Positions 15,018-23,421 of a stretch of 44,396 nt of DNA are shown piece by piece. This DNA is from a virus. The stretch spans positions 1-44,396 of IMG/VR virus record IMGVR_UViG_3300020215_000079; one strand, given 5' to 3'. Position 1 is the stretch's first letter. Every line of letters begins with the position of its first letter. The notes under the pieces were generated by a model, which had not been told where the DNA came from, made no database searches, and saw only the letters and a list, made by a program, of their open reading frames with translations. The translations under genes and the position numbers were made by a program.

Positions 15018-15340
15018 TTTTCAGCTTTCGATATCGGGACGGGGTCCGCGGGGTGACGACGAAACACGTCGAGGCGGCCGATCTCAAGACGGCGGACCAC
15101 CTGGCGCAGGCGTGGGTGAACCGCCGGCCGGGGGCGGTGTTCATTCCGAACAGCGTCGAGCCGTTCTGCATCGACGTGGCGGATCTGGCCGTGGTTGTGG
15201 AGCCCGAGCAAGCATCGGTCGCCGGGCCGGTGCCGAGCGGGCCGGAGCAGCGCGAGCGACTGAAGGCGCAGGGCGCGGCGCGGAAGGCTGGGACCGGCGT
15301 GGGGGCGGATGTGCCGCAGACGGAGCGCGTCGGGGCATGA
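15014..15340 (+). CDS. Hypothetical late protein
   Basis: 108 residues, ATGA overlap. The N-terminal half is alpha/beta (FSFRYRDGVRGVTTKHVEAA, then HLAQAWVNRRPGAVF). The C-terminal half is polar and probably disordered (SGPEQRERLKAQGAARKAG). No family is recognised. Confidence 0.65.
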   Translation: MIFSFRYRDGVRGVTTKHVEAADLKTADHLAQAWVNRRPGAVFIPNSVEPFCIDVADLAVVVEPEQASVAGPVPSGPEQRERLKAQGAARKAGTGVGADVPQTERVGA

Positions 15341-15423
15341 CCAGCCTACGCGCGTGGCTGAAATTCCGCTGGTGGCTGATCAGGGTCGCATGGGTCAATC
15401 GCGACTGGCGAGCGGCGCTGTGA
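15337..15423 (+). CDS. Very small basic/tryptophan-rich peptide
   Basis: 28 residues between two coupled overlaps (ATGA at the start, GTGA at the end). It is rich in Trp and Arg (LRAWLKFRWWLIRVAW), with an amphipathic, membrane-active look. Its main purpose may be to couple translation of the flanking genes. Confidence 0.45.
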   Translation: MTSLRAWLKFRWWLIRVAWVNRDWRAAL

Positions 15424-15785
15424 TCCGTCGCGGTGTGATTGCGTGGGAAGTCGCGGAATGTGAACTGTTGCCGCGCGGCTACGGCGTGGCGTGGTGGTAC
15501 GTCCATAAAAAGTCCGCGATCTGCTTGCCGTGTGGTCTGCATCTCATTATTGGTGCGGCCCGAAACGCCTACGTTTGGTTCGTGACGCGCCGCACGCCCG
15601 ATGCGATTGAGCGCGCGTATCGTCTGGGCCTGCAGGATGGGCGTCGGTCTGCTGAGCTGTCGTTCGCGCGGCGGCTTCAGAGCGCGGAGCAAGACGCGTT
15701 TGAGCGAGGGATGCTGGCCGAGCAGTTGTCGGTGGGTATTCGAGAAGAGATTACAGCGTTGCGCGTCGAAATAGGTCACGCGTGA
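15420..15785 (+). CDS. Hypothetical protein
   Basis: 121 residues from the GTG in a GTGA overlap; an ATG at 15390 is possible. Features are ICLPCGLHLIIGAARNAYVW near residue 35, a short hydrophobic stretch, and a C-terminal helical region (SFARRLQSAEQDAFERGMLA). No family is recognised. Confidence 0.55.
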   Translation: MIRRGVIAWEVAECELLPRGYGVAWWYVHKKSAICLPCGLHLIIGAARNAYVWFVTRRTPDAIERAYRLGLQDGRRSAELSFARRLQSAEQDAFERGMLAEQLSVGIREEITALRVEIGHA

Positions 15786-17458
15786 ATGCCCTCGCTCTGG
15801 CGCTGCTCCTGCTGATGCTGGTTGCTCCTGCCGACACGCAGACCATCGGCTGGGCCTCGCCCCAGCAAGAAGCCGCCTTCCGCTACGGCCCGTTCCCGCA
15901 GTGCGGCTCCGGGGGCTTTGGCTCCGGCAAAACCTGGGTCTACTGCACCAAGGGCCTGTGGCTCTCCGACACGTTCCCGAAGAACCGCGGCGTCATCGCC
16001 CGGCGGGTCGCGAAGGAACTACGCGCGACCACGATGGCGACCTTCTACAAGCTGTGCCCGCCGCAGGCCTACCGCTTCGGTCGCCGCAATGATCAGGATG
16101 GTCGGCTCGTCCTGAATAACGGTTCGGAAATCCTCTTCCTGCACTTTGAGAACCCGGAAACGCAGGCCATGCTCCGGGGGCTGGAAATCAACTGGTTCTT
16201 CATCGATCAGGCCGAAGAAGAGCCCGAGACGATGGAAGAGGTCTTCGACATTCTCACGGGCCGCTTGATGCGCTGGGACGTGGCCGACGTGCCGCAGTGG
16301 ATGCTCGACCACGAACGCGCGCACGGCCGCGAGTGGGCCTTCACGCACCCGGAGACGGGCAAGCCCATGCCGCCGCCCTACGCGATGCTGGCGGTCAATC
16401 CGGACATCGAGCTCCATTGGGTCTACCGCCGCTTCCATCCGGACAGCGAGGAGCATTGGGAGAAGAAAATCCCCGAGCTCGAGACGACGACGGGGCAGCC
16501 GACCGGACGCGTGCTCAGCTACCACGATTTGGGCTACCGCCTGTTCGACATTCCCACACTCGACAACCGGTTTCTCAGCACGCAGAACAAGCAGGAACTG
16601 CTGACCAAAGACGATGCCTTCAAACGGCGCTACGTGTTCGGCAAGTGGGGCATTCCGGAAGGCGCGATCCATGTCATTCCGGCCGAGTCGCTGCTCGAGG
16701 GGTCACCTGAACTGCTGGCGTGGCTGCGCACGGCCTGCACGCTGCACCGGTTCCTCGATCACGGCGACAGCTCGCCGACGTGCTGCCTGTGGTTGGCGGT
16801 CGACAAGAACGGGAACTGCTTCTGGTACCGGGAGTACTACCTGCCGAACGGATTGGTGTCCACGCACCGGGAGAACATCACGTACCTGTCGCAGGGCGAG
16901 GTCTACACGCTGAGCCAGGCCGACCCGAGCATCTTTCATCGCCGGCCGAAGCCGGGCGCCATCAAGAGCGATAACAACAAAGAACACGGCGGGTTATGGG
17001 CGGTGAGCGACGAATACAGCGATCGCGCGCTCTTGTCGAAGGAGACCGCGATCGACTGGACGCCGGCGGATAACAACGAGCTCGGCACGCGGAACCGGAT
17101 CAACGAATACCTGCGCGTCGACCCCGAGCGCATCCATCCGTTGACGGGCCAGCGGGGCTCGCCGCGGGTGTTCTTCGTCAAGGCGAACGAGCGCTATCCG
17201 CAGGGCTGCGTGCATGTGATTCGGGAGACGCGGGCGCAGCGGCGCGTCAAGATTGGGACTGATCTCGGCCGACCCATTTTCAGCGACGAGCGCGATCCGC
17301 ACGTGGTCGATCACGCCTACGACCCGTTCCGGTATGGGATGGCGAGCCGGCCGCCGGTGGCACTCGATCCACGGCAGCAGGCGCATGAAGGCACGTTCTT
17401 TGGCGAGCAGCAGCGGCTAGCGAAGTATCTGCGCGCCCAGATGCGGAGGCGCGGATGA
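15782..17458 (+). CDS. terL: Terminase large subunit
   Basis: 558 residues from the GTG in a GTGA overlap, or 547 from ATG 15815. GGFGSGKTW (near residue 48) is Walker A; INWFFIDQAEEEP (near residue 142) is Walker B with the catalytic acids. The C-terminal half (FLDHGDSSPTCCLWLAVDKN, the second acidic cluster near SDNNKEHGG, and DHAYDPFRYG at the end) is the RNase H-like nuclease that cuts concatemers. It pumps DNA through the portal encoded two genes downstream. The first 20 residues are oddly hydrophobic (ALALALLLLMLVAPA), like a signal peptide; the later ATG would remove about half of it. Confidence 0.92.
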   Translation: MNALALALLLLMLVAPADTQTIGWASPQQEAAFRYGPFPQCGSGGFGSGKTWVYCTKGLWLSDTFPKNRGVIARRVAKELRATTMATFYKLCPPQAYRFGRRNDQDGRLVLNNGSEILFLHFENPETQAMLRGLEINWFFIDQAEEEPETMEEVFDILTGRLMRWDVADVPQWMLDHERAHGREWAFTHPETGKPMPPPYAMLAVNPDIELHWVYRRFHPDSEEHWEKKIPELETTTGQPTGRVLSYHDLGYRLFDIPTLDNRFLSTQNKQELLTKDDAFKRRYVFGKWGIPEGAIHVIPAESLLEGSPELLAWLRTACTLHRFLDHGDSSPTCCLWLAVDKNGNCFWYREYYLPNGLVSTHRENITYLSQGEVYTLSQADPSIFHRRPKPGAIKSDNNKEHGGLWAVSDEYSDRALLSKETAIDWTPADNNELGTRNRINEYLRVDPERIHPLTGQRGSPRVFFVKANERYPQGCVHVIRETRAQRRVKIGTDLGRPIFSDERDPHVVDHAYDPFRYGMASRPPVALDPRQQAHEGTFFGEQQRLAKYLRAQMRRRG

Positions 17459-18348
17459 CCATTGTCGTCACCGGCGCCGCCGGGTTCATCGGCTCACACC
17501 TCGTGCCCGCGCTCGAGCAGGCCGGTCACGCGGTGACGCCCATCGACCTCGCCACCAGCCCCACGCATGACATCCGCGACCTCGCCGGCCTGACGGCCGC
17601 GCTACCGAAGACCGCCGATGCCGTGATCCATCTCGCCGCGAAACCCGGCGTCCGGACGTCACTCGACGATCCGGCGGGCGTGACGCACACCAACGTGACG
17701 GGATCGGCGAACGTGCTCGAGTGGGCGCGGCAGGTCGGCTGCCCGCGCGTCATCCTGGCGAGTTCCAGCACCGTCTACGGTAACGGGCCGAATGTCGAAG
17801 ACGCGCGGGTCGCCCCGCTCAGCCCTTACGGGGCCTCCAAAGTGGCGATGGAAGCGATCGGCGAGCAGTACGCCGCGCACTTCGGCCTGACGGTCATCGC
17901 CTTGCGGCTGTTTTCGGTCTATGGACCCCGCCAACGGCCGGATTTGGCGATGGCGAAGGCGGCGGCGTGTTTCTTGGCGGGCGAGCCCTTCCCGGTCTAC
18001 GGCGACGGCTCGGCCGAGCGCGACTACACGCACGTCGACGACGTGGTGCGGGCCTTCCAGTTGGCACTCACGGCCACGCTCACGGGCTGGCAGGTCTTCA
18101 ACATCGGCGCGGGTCGGCCCGTCGTGCTGCTGGACATGCTGCGCATGGTCGCGGAGGCCGCCGGCGTGCCGATGGTCTGCCGATTTGAGCCGGCGCAGGC
18201 GTGTGACAGCGACGCGACGCACGCCACGCCGGAGCGGGCATCTCGCGGACTCGGGTTCGTGGCCGAAGAGGACTTGACGGTCGGTGTCGCCGACTACGTG
18301 ACCTGGGCCCGCGCCCAGCAGCAGGAGATCGATGCCGAAGCCGTCTGA
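17455..18348 (+). CDS. NAD-dependent sugar-nucleotide epimerase/dehydratase
   Basis: 297 residues of an extended SDR-type enzyme. VVTGAAGFIGSHL is the Rossmann NAD site, HLAAKPGVRTS and ASSSTVYG are the central strands with the catalytic Ser/Thr, and SPYGASK gives the Tyr-x3-Lys pair. LRLFSVYGPRQRPD and DYTHVDDVVRAF are the substrate-side motifs seen in UDP-glucuronate and UDP-galactose 4-epimerases. All key residues are present, so it is probably active. It sits between terminase and portal, overlapping both (4 and 17 bases), an unusual place for a metabolic gene. The exact sugar substrate cannot be told. Confidence 0.88.
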   Translation: MTIVVTGAAGFIGSHLVPALEQAGHAVTPIDLATSPTHDIRDLAGLTAALPKTADAVIHLAAKPGVRTSLDDPAGVTHTNVTGSANVLEWARQVGCPRVILASSSTVYGNGPNVEDARVAPLSPYGASKVAMEAIGEQYAAHFGLTVIALRLFSVYGPRQRPDLAMAKAAACFLAGEPFPVYGDGSAERDYTHVDDVVRAFQLALTATLTGWQVFNIGAGRPVVLLDMLRMVAEAAGVPMVCRFEPAQACDSDATHATPERASRGLGFVAEEDLTVGVADYVTWARAQQQEIDAEAV

Positions 18349-20149
18349 AAAAGATCGCGTCGCCAAGCAGTTTCAGCGCATCCGCGCCGCAGACAAAGTC
18401 TTTGACCGCTGGGAGAAAGAGTACGAGTGCGCGCGGCTCATCGAGTACTACTGCGGCAAGCAGACCCCGCGGGGGTTCGTGCCGCCCGATCACAACCCGG
18501 AGTATCGGCCCTACACCGTCAACCTGATCTTCCCGACGATCGAGACGTCGCTGCCGGCGCTGCTCTTCCATCGGCCGCAGGTCAAGATCGAGCCGAAGCC
18601 GCCCTACGGTGACGATCCGCAGACGACGATTGCCGAGCGGGCGAAGCTGTGCGAAGACACGGTACAGACCTTCATTGACGATCCGGCCGTCGCCTTTGCG
18701 GACCATACCAATCTCGCCCTGCTCGACGCCAATTTCCGCTTCGGCCTGGTGGAAGTGGGCTACACGGCCGACTGGCTCGACAACCCGCACGCGGGCAAGC
18801 CGCTCCTGAAGGAGGGCAGCGACGAGCCCCTAAAGGACAAGGGCGGCGCCGACGTGCTGCAGCCCGACAAGATCCCCCAGGCCGAACAGCTGTTCGTCAA
18901 GCGCATCGATCCGGAAACCGTCCGCGTGTCCATTTCGCGCAAGAACATCCTCGCGGAGAACGACTGGATCGGCTACTTCGAGTGGGCCTACGTCGAGGAC
19001 GTGAAGCGCAACCCGAAGTACCGCAACACGCGCGATCTGAAACCCTCCGGCCAGGTCAAGGACGTGCCGACGCCCTCGAGCGACGAGGAACGCGAGCAGC
19101 GGAGCGGCATGGTCAAGCTCTGGAAAATCTGGGATCTGCGCGCGCGCGTCAAGCACGTCCTCGCCGAAGGGCACAGTAAATACCTCGTCGAAGATGAGCC
19201 CTGGACGTACCTGCCGCTGGCCGCCCTGAAGTTCCACGAGATCCCCTCGTCGTGGTATCCGCTGCCGCCGGTGGCGAACTGGATCGGGCCGCAGGACGTC
19301 GTCAACGAAGTGCGCGAATCGCGCCGGGCGCATCGGCGGCGGTTCTATCGGCGCTACACGGTGCGAAACGGCGCGATCGAGGATACCGAGCTCGAGAAGC
19401 TTGAAACGGGCGGCGACGGGGTCATTGCCAAGCACAACGGCGTGCCCAACGAACAGCCCGTGCTGCCGGTGATCGATGCGCCGCTGGGCGGCGACTTCGA
19501 CAAAGACCTGATCGAGGCCAAGGACGACTTCATGCAGGTCTCTGGGGTCGGCGCCGAACAGCGCGGCGCGGCCGATGCCGACACGGCCACCCAGGCCAAC
19601 ATCATCGACGTGCGGACGCGCATTCGGGAATCCGCGTCACGGGTGGAGGTGGCGACCTGGCTCGGCGAAATCTGCCGACTGATGCTGCTGACCATCCGCG
19701 AAAAGATGCAGCTGGAGTTCTGGGTCAAGCGCAATCTCGACGTGATCGCGCAAGACCCAAACGAACTGGGCCGGATTCTCGCAACGTGGCAGCAGGTCAC
19801 GGCCGCCGATCTGGGCGACGGCAATCTGGACGTGAAAGTCGATCTGACCAGCCTGTCGCCGGTCAGCGAAGAGCAGCGCGCGGCGCAGTGGAACCAGATG
19901 CTCGCGCTCATTACCAATCCGTCGCTGGCGCTGATTCTCGGGTTGTCTGAGCCGTTACTGCGGAAGACGCTGAAGTTCTACGGGATCACGTCGCAGGGCG
20001 ACATTACCGAGATCCGGAACGTGCTGCAGCAGATGCTGGCGATGCAGATGGCGAGTCAGGCGGCCGCTGCGGGGGCGAGCGCGTCACCGCCCGCGACGCC
20101 ACCGGGGCAACCAGCGGGCCTGCCGGCGGCGGGAGCAACGGTGCAGTGA
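18332..20149 (+). CDS. Portal protein
   Basis: 605 residues, the size of podovirus-type portals. An N-terminal helical region (FQRIRAADKVFDRWEKEYE) is followed by YRPYTVNLIFPTIETSLPAL, a motif common in such portals, a beta-rich wing (TVRVSISRKNILAENDW) and a long helical stem (DFMQVSGVGAEQRG through IRESASRVEVATWLGEICRL). The C-terminal 40 residues are Ala/Gly/Pro-rich. The protein should form the dodecameric DNA gate of the head. It starts 17 bases inside the epimerase gene, so the two are co-translated. Confidence 0.85.
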   Translation: MPKPSEKDRVAKQFQRIRAADKVFDRWEKEYECARLIEYYCGKQTPRGFVPPDHNPEYRPYTVNLIFPTIETSLPALLFHRPQVKIEPKPPYGDDPQTTIAERAKLCEDTVQTFIDDPAVAFADHTNLALLDANFRFGLVEVGYTADWLDNPHAGKPLLKEGSDEPLKDKGGADVLQPDKIPQAEQLFVKRIDPETVRVSISRKNILAENDWIGYFEWAYVEDVKRNPKYRNTRDLKPSGQVKDVPTPSSDEEREQRSGMVKLWKIWDLRARVKHVLAEGHSKYLVEDEPWTYLPLAALKFHEIPSSWYPLPPVANWIGPQDVVNEVRESRRAHRRRFYRRYTVRNGAIEDTELEKLETGGDGVIAKHNGVPNEQPVLPVIDAPLGGDFDKDLIEAKDDFMQVSGVGAEQRGAADADTATQANIIDVRTRIRESASRVEVATWLGEICRLMLLTIREKMQLEFWVKRNLDVIAQDPNELGRILATWQQVTAADLGDGNLDVKVDLTSLSPVSEEQRAAQWNQMLALITNPSLALILGLSEPLLRKTLKFYGITSQGDITEIRNVLQQMLAMQMASQAAAAGASASPPATPPGQPAGLPAAGATVQ

Positions 20150-20493
20150 GTGGGAGGCAGTGGAACAGGCAGCCGCAATCCGAGAAGGACGCAGAGATTA
20201 TTCTCGCTGTGAAGCAAGGTGTCCCGATTCGCGATGTGGCTCGGGAGCATCGAATGACTCAGCGCGACGTTGAGTTATTGGTCCACCGCGACGACATCCG
20301 CAGTTGGCGGGCCGTTGCTGAGCGACTGGCCTTCCTTCGCCCCAATCGTCACGAAGACATCGCTCGATGGCGCGGCAACCCATACGCTGCACATTTAGTC
20401 GAGCGCGCGGACGATATAGCGACAGAGCGAATAATGACTGAGCGCGCGATCCGACGCCATGAACGTGCGCGGCGAAAGGCCGCCGCGCAGTGA
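20146..20493 (+). CDS. Small HTH-like protein
   Basis: 115 residues from the GTG in a GTGA overlap with the portal gene. Residues about 12-48 (EKDAEIILAVKQGVPIRDVA, then REHRMTQRDVELLV) suggest an HTH. The C-terminus is a basic helix (IRRHERARRKAAAQ). The role in the head region is unknown. Confidence 0.6.
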   Translation: MSGRQWNRQPQSEKDAEIILAVKQGVPIRDVAREHRMTQRDVELLVHRDDIRSWRAVAERLAFLRPNRHEDIARWRGNPYAAHLVERADDIATERIMTERAIRRHERARRKAAAQ

Positions 20494-20897
20494 GCGACAC
20501 AATGTCTGTCACGAACACCTGCGATCGCTGCTACAAGCCGCTCGGCGACGGCGAACACGGCCTCGGCCTGTGCCCGTTTGAGCCGCGGCGCGATGTCATT
20601 CGGCGGGGCGGCTTCGAGCCCTACTTTGACATCGGGCTCGGCGAATACGTGACCGGGTTCGGTGACATCAAAAAACACATGCGCGAGAAGAAGCTCGATT
20701 ACCGGCCGACCGTGCCGAAAGGGTGGCACTCGGAACGGCGCGACAAGATCGAAGCGCGCAAGAAGGCGGCGCGCGAGCAGGCGTGGTTCGATGATCCGCC
20801 TATCGTGCAGCCGCCAGGAACGGTGACGTGCGACGGTGCGCCGGTGGTGCTGTTTGACCACAGGTATCGGCCGTTGCGCCGAAGGATCGGCTTTTGA
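20490..20897 (+). CDS. Zinc-finger phage structural-region protein
   Basis: 135 residues from the GTG in the GTGA overlap (ATG at 20502 possible). A small zinc motif (CDRCYKPLGDGEHGLGLCPFE) leads into GGFEPYFDIGLGEYVTGFGD and IKKHMREKKLDYRP. I recognise this arrangement from small proteins encoded next to portal or capsid genes of environmental phages. Its function is not established; it could bind nucleic acid or assist assembly. Confidence 0.7.
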   Translation: MSDTMSVTNTCDRCYKPLGDGEHGLGLCPFEPRRDVIRRGGFEPYFDIGLGEYVTGFGDIKKHMREKKLDYRPTVPKGWHSERRDKIEARKKAAREQAWFDDPPIVQPPGTVTCDGAPVVLFDHRYRPLRRRIGF

Positions 20898-20974
20898 CGG
20901 CGGCAATTGCCTGGCTGTCGGTGTATCTCGCCGCTCGCTGGGTGACAGGACGGTATGTCGGCCTCGCTCGCTGA
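20894..20974 (+). CDS. Possible small membrane peptide (TTG start)
   Basis: 26 residues from a TTG that overlaps the previous TGA, mirroring the ATGA/GTGA coupling used throughout. TAAIAWLSVYLAARWV is hydrophobic enough for a membrane helix. The weak start codon and short length make it tentative. Confidence 0.3.
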   Translation: MTAAIAWLSVYLAARWVTGRYVGLAR

Positions 20975-21143
20975 AGTCCGCGAACAGACCGAGGCTTTGC
21001 TGGCGATGCTGAAGGTGCGCATCAAGTCGGGCAAATTGATCCTCCACATCGACGAATACCGCGTGCAGCGGGTCGAGACCTCGATCGTGCACCGGCCGCT
21101 GCGCGGCGATGTTGACATGCAAGGTGGAGTCGGCGTAGAGTAA
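20955..21143 (+). CDS. Small helical hypothetical protein
   Basis: 62 residues; AEVREQTEALLAMLKVRIKS is a clear amphipathic helix, followed by a short beta-rich tail. It overlaps the possible 26-residue peptide in another frame. It is the last gene before the terminator preceding the scaffold gene. Confidence 0.5.
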   Translation: MSASLAEVREQTEALLAMLKVRIKSGKLILHIDEYRVQRVETSIVHRPLRGDVDMQGGVGVE

Positions 21144-21206
21144 CGACGCGGCACGGCTCGTGCCCGCACACAAGTTCATACGGCCCGGTCCCTGGGACTG
21201 ATCTCA

Positions 21207-21259
21207 CGCCGGGCGTGTCCTCGCAGCAGCGATGTTGCGAGTGAGGCGCCCGGCGTTTT
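21207..21259 (+). terminator. Rho-independent terminator with compound stem
   Basis: CGCCGGGCG (21207-21215) pairs perfectly with CGCCCGGCG (21247-21255), directly followed by TTTT. Within the loop CTCGCA and TGCGAG pair as a second helix. It lies between the portal-side genes and the scaffold gene and should reduce or end upstream transcription. Confidence 0.75.
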
Positions 21260-21273
21260 GTCGTTCGGGCGCC
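21245..21273 (+). promoter_or_regulatory. Competing hairpin overlapping the terminator
   Basis: GGCGCCCG (21245-21252) pairs perfectly with CGGGCGCC (21266-21273). The left arm is part of the terminator's 3' arm, so the two stems cannot form together. This is the geometry of an attenuator/antiterminator placed just before the scaffold and capsid genes. Confidence 0.55.
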
Positions 21274-21295
21274 AGAAAGCGCGCGGCACCCGAAG

Positions 21296-22279
21296 ATGAC
21301 GACAGCCACGGCCGAACCCCTCACGCTTCAGCAGGCCTTCACCCAGGCGAAGGAGGAGCACTCCGCAGCTGCGGAGCGAGCCCCGTCTGGCGAAGCGAGC
21401 ACTGAGCGCGCGGCGGCGACGGCCCAGCCGGACGAGGCGCAGGCGCAGCCCCCGGCCACGGATAGCGCCGCACCTGAGATCACCGACCTGATCTCCGACG
21501 AGGAGTACTCCGCCCTTCAAACCAAGCACGCGGGCAACACGGACGCCGTGCTCAAAGAGTTGAAAGGCGTCTTCACCAAGAAGACGCAGCAACTCGCCGA
21601 GCAACGGAAAACCGTGGAAGCGCTCGCCGAGTACGCGCCGTTCATTACCGCGCTGCAGAGCGATTCCAAGGCCGCCATCAAGGCGGCGGCGGAACAGCTC
21701 GGGCTCGTGGTCACCGACAAGTCGATCGAGACCACGGCCACGGAGACGGCCACGAAGACCGCCGAAGGCATGGCGGATGACGTGATCGCCGGCTTCAAGC
21801 AGGCGCTCGGGCCGGATCTGGATTTTCTGGCCGACAAGTTGGCTCCCGCCATCCACCAGCTCGTGCAGAACGTCGCGAAAGCGGCGGTCGGCGAGGCGGT
21901 GACGCCGCTGCAGACGCAGCAGCAGACGCTGCTCGACAAGGCGGCGCAGGAGCAAACGGACGCGACACTCAAAGCCTTCACCGACAAGCGCCCCGATTGG
22001 AAGCAGCACGAGCCCGCGATGCTGAAGATCGCCGAGCAGCTGAAACCGAACGGGATGAGCGAGATCGACTACCTCGACACGCTCTACACGCTCGCGACGA
22101 AGGACATCGCCGCTGCCGAAGCCGCCAAGAAAGCGGTGGAGCGCATGACCAAAGCGGCGAAGACGGACGAAGGGAAGAGCCATCCACTGCCGGGCAGTCA
22201 GGTCTCAGTCGCGCGCCCCACGAGTCCAAGCATTCGCGACGCCTTCGAGGCTGCGAAGCGTGGGGAGCGCTGGGAGTAG
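21296..22279 (+). CDS. Capsid scaffolding protein
   Basis: 327 residues, acidic and almost entirely helical, lying between portal and major capsid genes as scaffold genes usually do. The N-terminal 60 residues are Ala/Glu/Pro-rich. Coiled-coil segments run from about 80 to 300 (for example LKGVFTKKTQQLAEQRKTVE and EAAKKAVERMTKAAK). The C-terminus (RDAFEAAKRGERWE) is a typical capsid-binding helix. It directs procapsid assembly and should leave the mature head. The call rests on position and composition; no sequence signature is decisive. Confidence 0.75.
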   Translation: MTTATAEPLTLQQAFTQAKEEHSAAAERAPSGEASTERAAATAQPDEAQAQPPATDSAAPEITDLISDEEYSALQTKHAGNTDAVLKELKGVFTKKTQQLAEQRKTVEALAEYAPFITALQSDSKAAIKAAAEQLGLVVTDKSIETTATETATKTAEGMADDVIAGFKQALGPDLDFLADKLAPAIHQLVQNVAKAAVGEAVTPLQTQQQTLLDKAAQEQTDATLKAFTDKRPDWKQHEPAMLKIAEQLKPNGMSEIDYLDTLYTLATKDIAAAEAAKKAVERMTKAAKTDEGKSHPLPGSQVSVARPTSPSIRDAFEAAKRGERWE

Positions 22280-22283
22280 GTAA

Positions 22284-23333
22284 ATGCCTCCGTCCTCACT
22301 GACGCTCAATTACGATGCGCTGCTCTCGACGACGCTGTTCAACTACCGGCGGAAGTTCGAGGATGCCATCTCGACGGCGAACGCCTTCTATTTCCTGCTG
22401 AAGCGGGAAGGGGCGATCAAGACCAAAGACAACATCGGCGAACGCGCCCAGATCGCGCTGATGTACGAGCTCGGCCAGGCCGACTCCTACAGCGGCTACG
22501 ACCAGCTGGACACCACGCCGATGGACGGCATCACGTCGGCGTTCTTCGACTGGCGGCAGGCCGCCGTGCCGATCGCCATCTCGGGGAAGGAAGAGAAGCA
22601 GAACCGCAGCGAGGCCCAGCTGATCGACCTGCTCGAGGGCAAGACCAAGCAGGCCGAGATGGGCATCGTCGAGTTCTTCAACAAGCGGCTGCTGCAGGGG
22701 GCCGGCGGGACGTCGATCACGTCCGCCTACACGTCCTCGATCAACGGCAGCTCGTTCATCGATCCGCTGCCGAAGCTCGTCGCGTATGACCCGACCGCGT
22801 CGGTCGTGGTCGGCAACATCAACCAGAGCACCTACACCTGGTGGCGGAACAAAACGAAGAATTCGACATCCACTACCTATGCGGGGCTGCGCAAGGATCT
22901 GCGCAATCTCTACAACACGTGCTCGCTCGGCCCCGGCGGCTCGCCCAATCTGCACATCGCGGATCAGGCGGTCTTCGAGGTCTACGTCGCCGCGCTCGAG
23001 GCGATGCACCAGAACCCGTCATACCAGAAGGCGGATCTGCCGTTCGACACGGTCGCGTTCAACGGGCAGCCGGTGGTGCACGACGAGTTCGTGCCCGACG
23101 TCCAGGGCGGCTCGGCGACGCAGTCCACGACCTCGGGCACGTGGTGGATGCTCAACACCAAGTTCTTCGAGGTGCAGGTACAGGCGGACAGCAACTTCGC
23201 GCCGACGCCGTTCCAGAAGCCGGTCGGCCAGGACGCGAAGGTCGCGCACATCCTGTGGATGGGTGCGGCGCTCTGCAGCAATCGGCGCAAGCAGGGCGTG
23301 GCCGGCGGGATCGACACGACCATCGCCTCGTAA
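22284..23333 (+). CDS. Major capsid protein
   Basis: 349 residues with a good ribosome site (GGGAGTAGG). It follows the scaffold gene and has the composition of an HK97-fold capsid protein: few lysine clusters, many aromatic beta segments (FFDWRQAAVPIAISGKEE), a long spine-like helix (LLEGKTKQAEMGIVEFFNKR) and a C-terminal beta domain ending in HILWMGAALCSNRR. The sequence YSGYDQLDTTPMDGITSAFF is a conserved pattern in capsid proteins of uncultured podovirus-like phages. The N-terminus carries no long delta domain, consistent with a separate scaffold. Confidence 0.85.
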   Translation: MPPSSLTLNYDALLSTTLFNYRRKFEDAISTANAFYFLLKREGAIKTKDNIGERAQIALMYELGQADSYSGYDQLDTTPMDGITSAFFDWRQAAVPIAISGKEEKQNRSEAQLIDLLEGKTKQAEMGIVEFFNKRLLQGAGGTSITSAYTSSINGSSFIDPLPKLVAYDPTASVVVGNINQSTYTWWRNKTKNSTSTTYAGLRKDLRNLYNTCSLGPGGSPNLHIADQAVFEVYVAALEAMHQNPSYQKADLPFDTVAFNGQPVVHDEFVPDVQGGSATQSTTSGTWWMLNTKFFEVQVQADSNFAPTPFQKPVGQDAKVAHILWMGAALCSNRRKQGVAGGIDTTIAS

Positions 23334-23381
23334 GGCTCGGACAGATGAAGCGCGCGGCTCTTACTCATTCGGAACGCTGGG

Positions 23382-23401
23382 GCGGGGAGTCATCTCCCCG
23401 C
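23382..23401 (+). other. Hairpin between capsid and decoration genes
   Basis: A perfect 8-base-pair stem (GCGGGGAG/CTCCCCGC) with loop TCAT, without a T tract. It precedes the AAGGAG ribosome site of the next gene by six bases and probably tunes mRNA stability or read-through after the abundant capsid message. Confidence 0.65.
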
Positions 23402-23421
23402 ACGGCAAGGAGCACACGATC

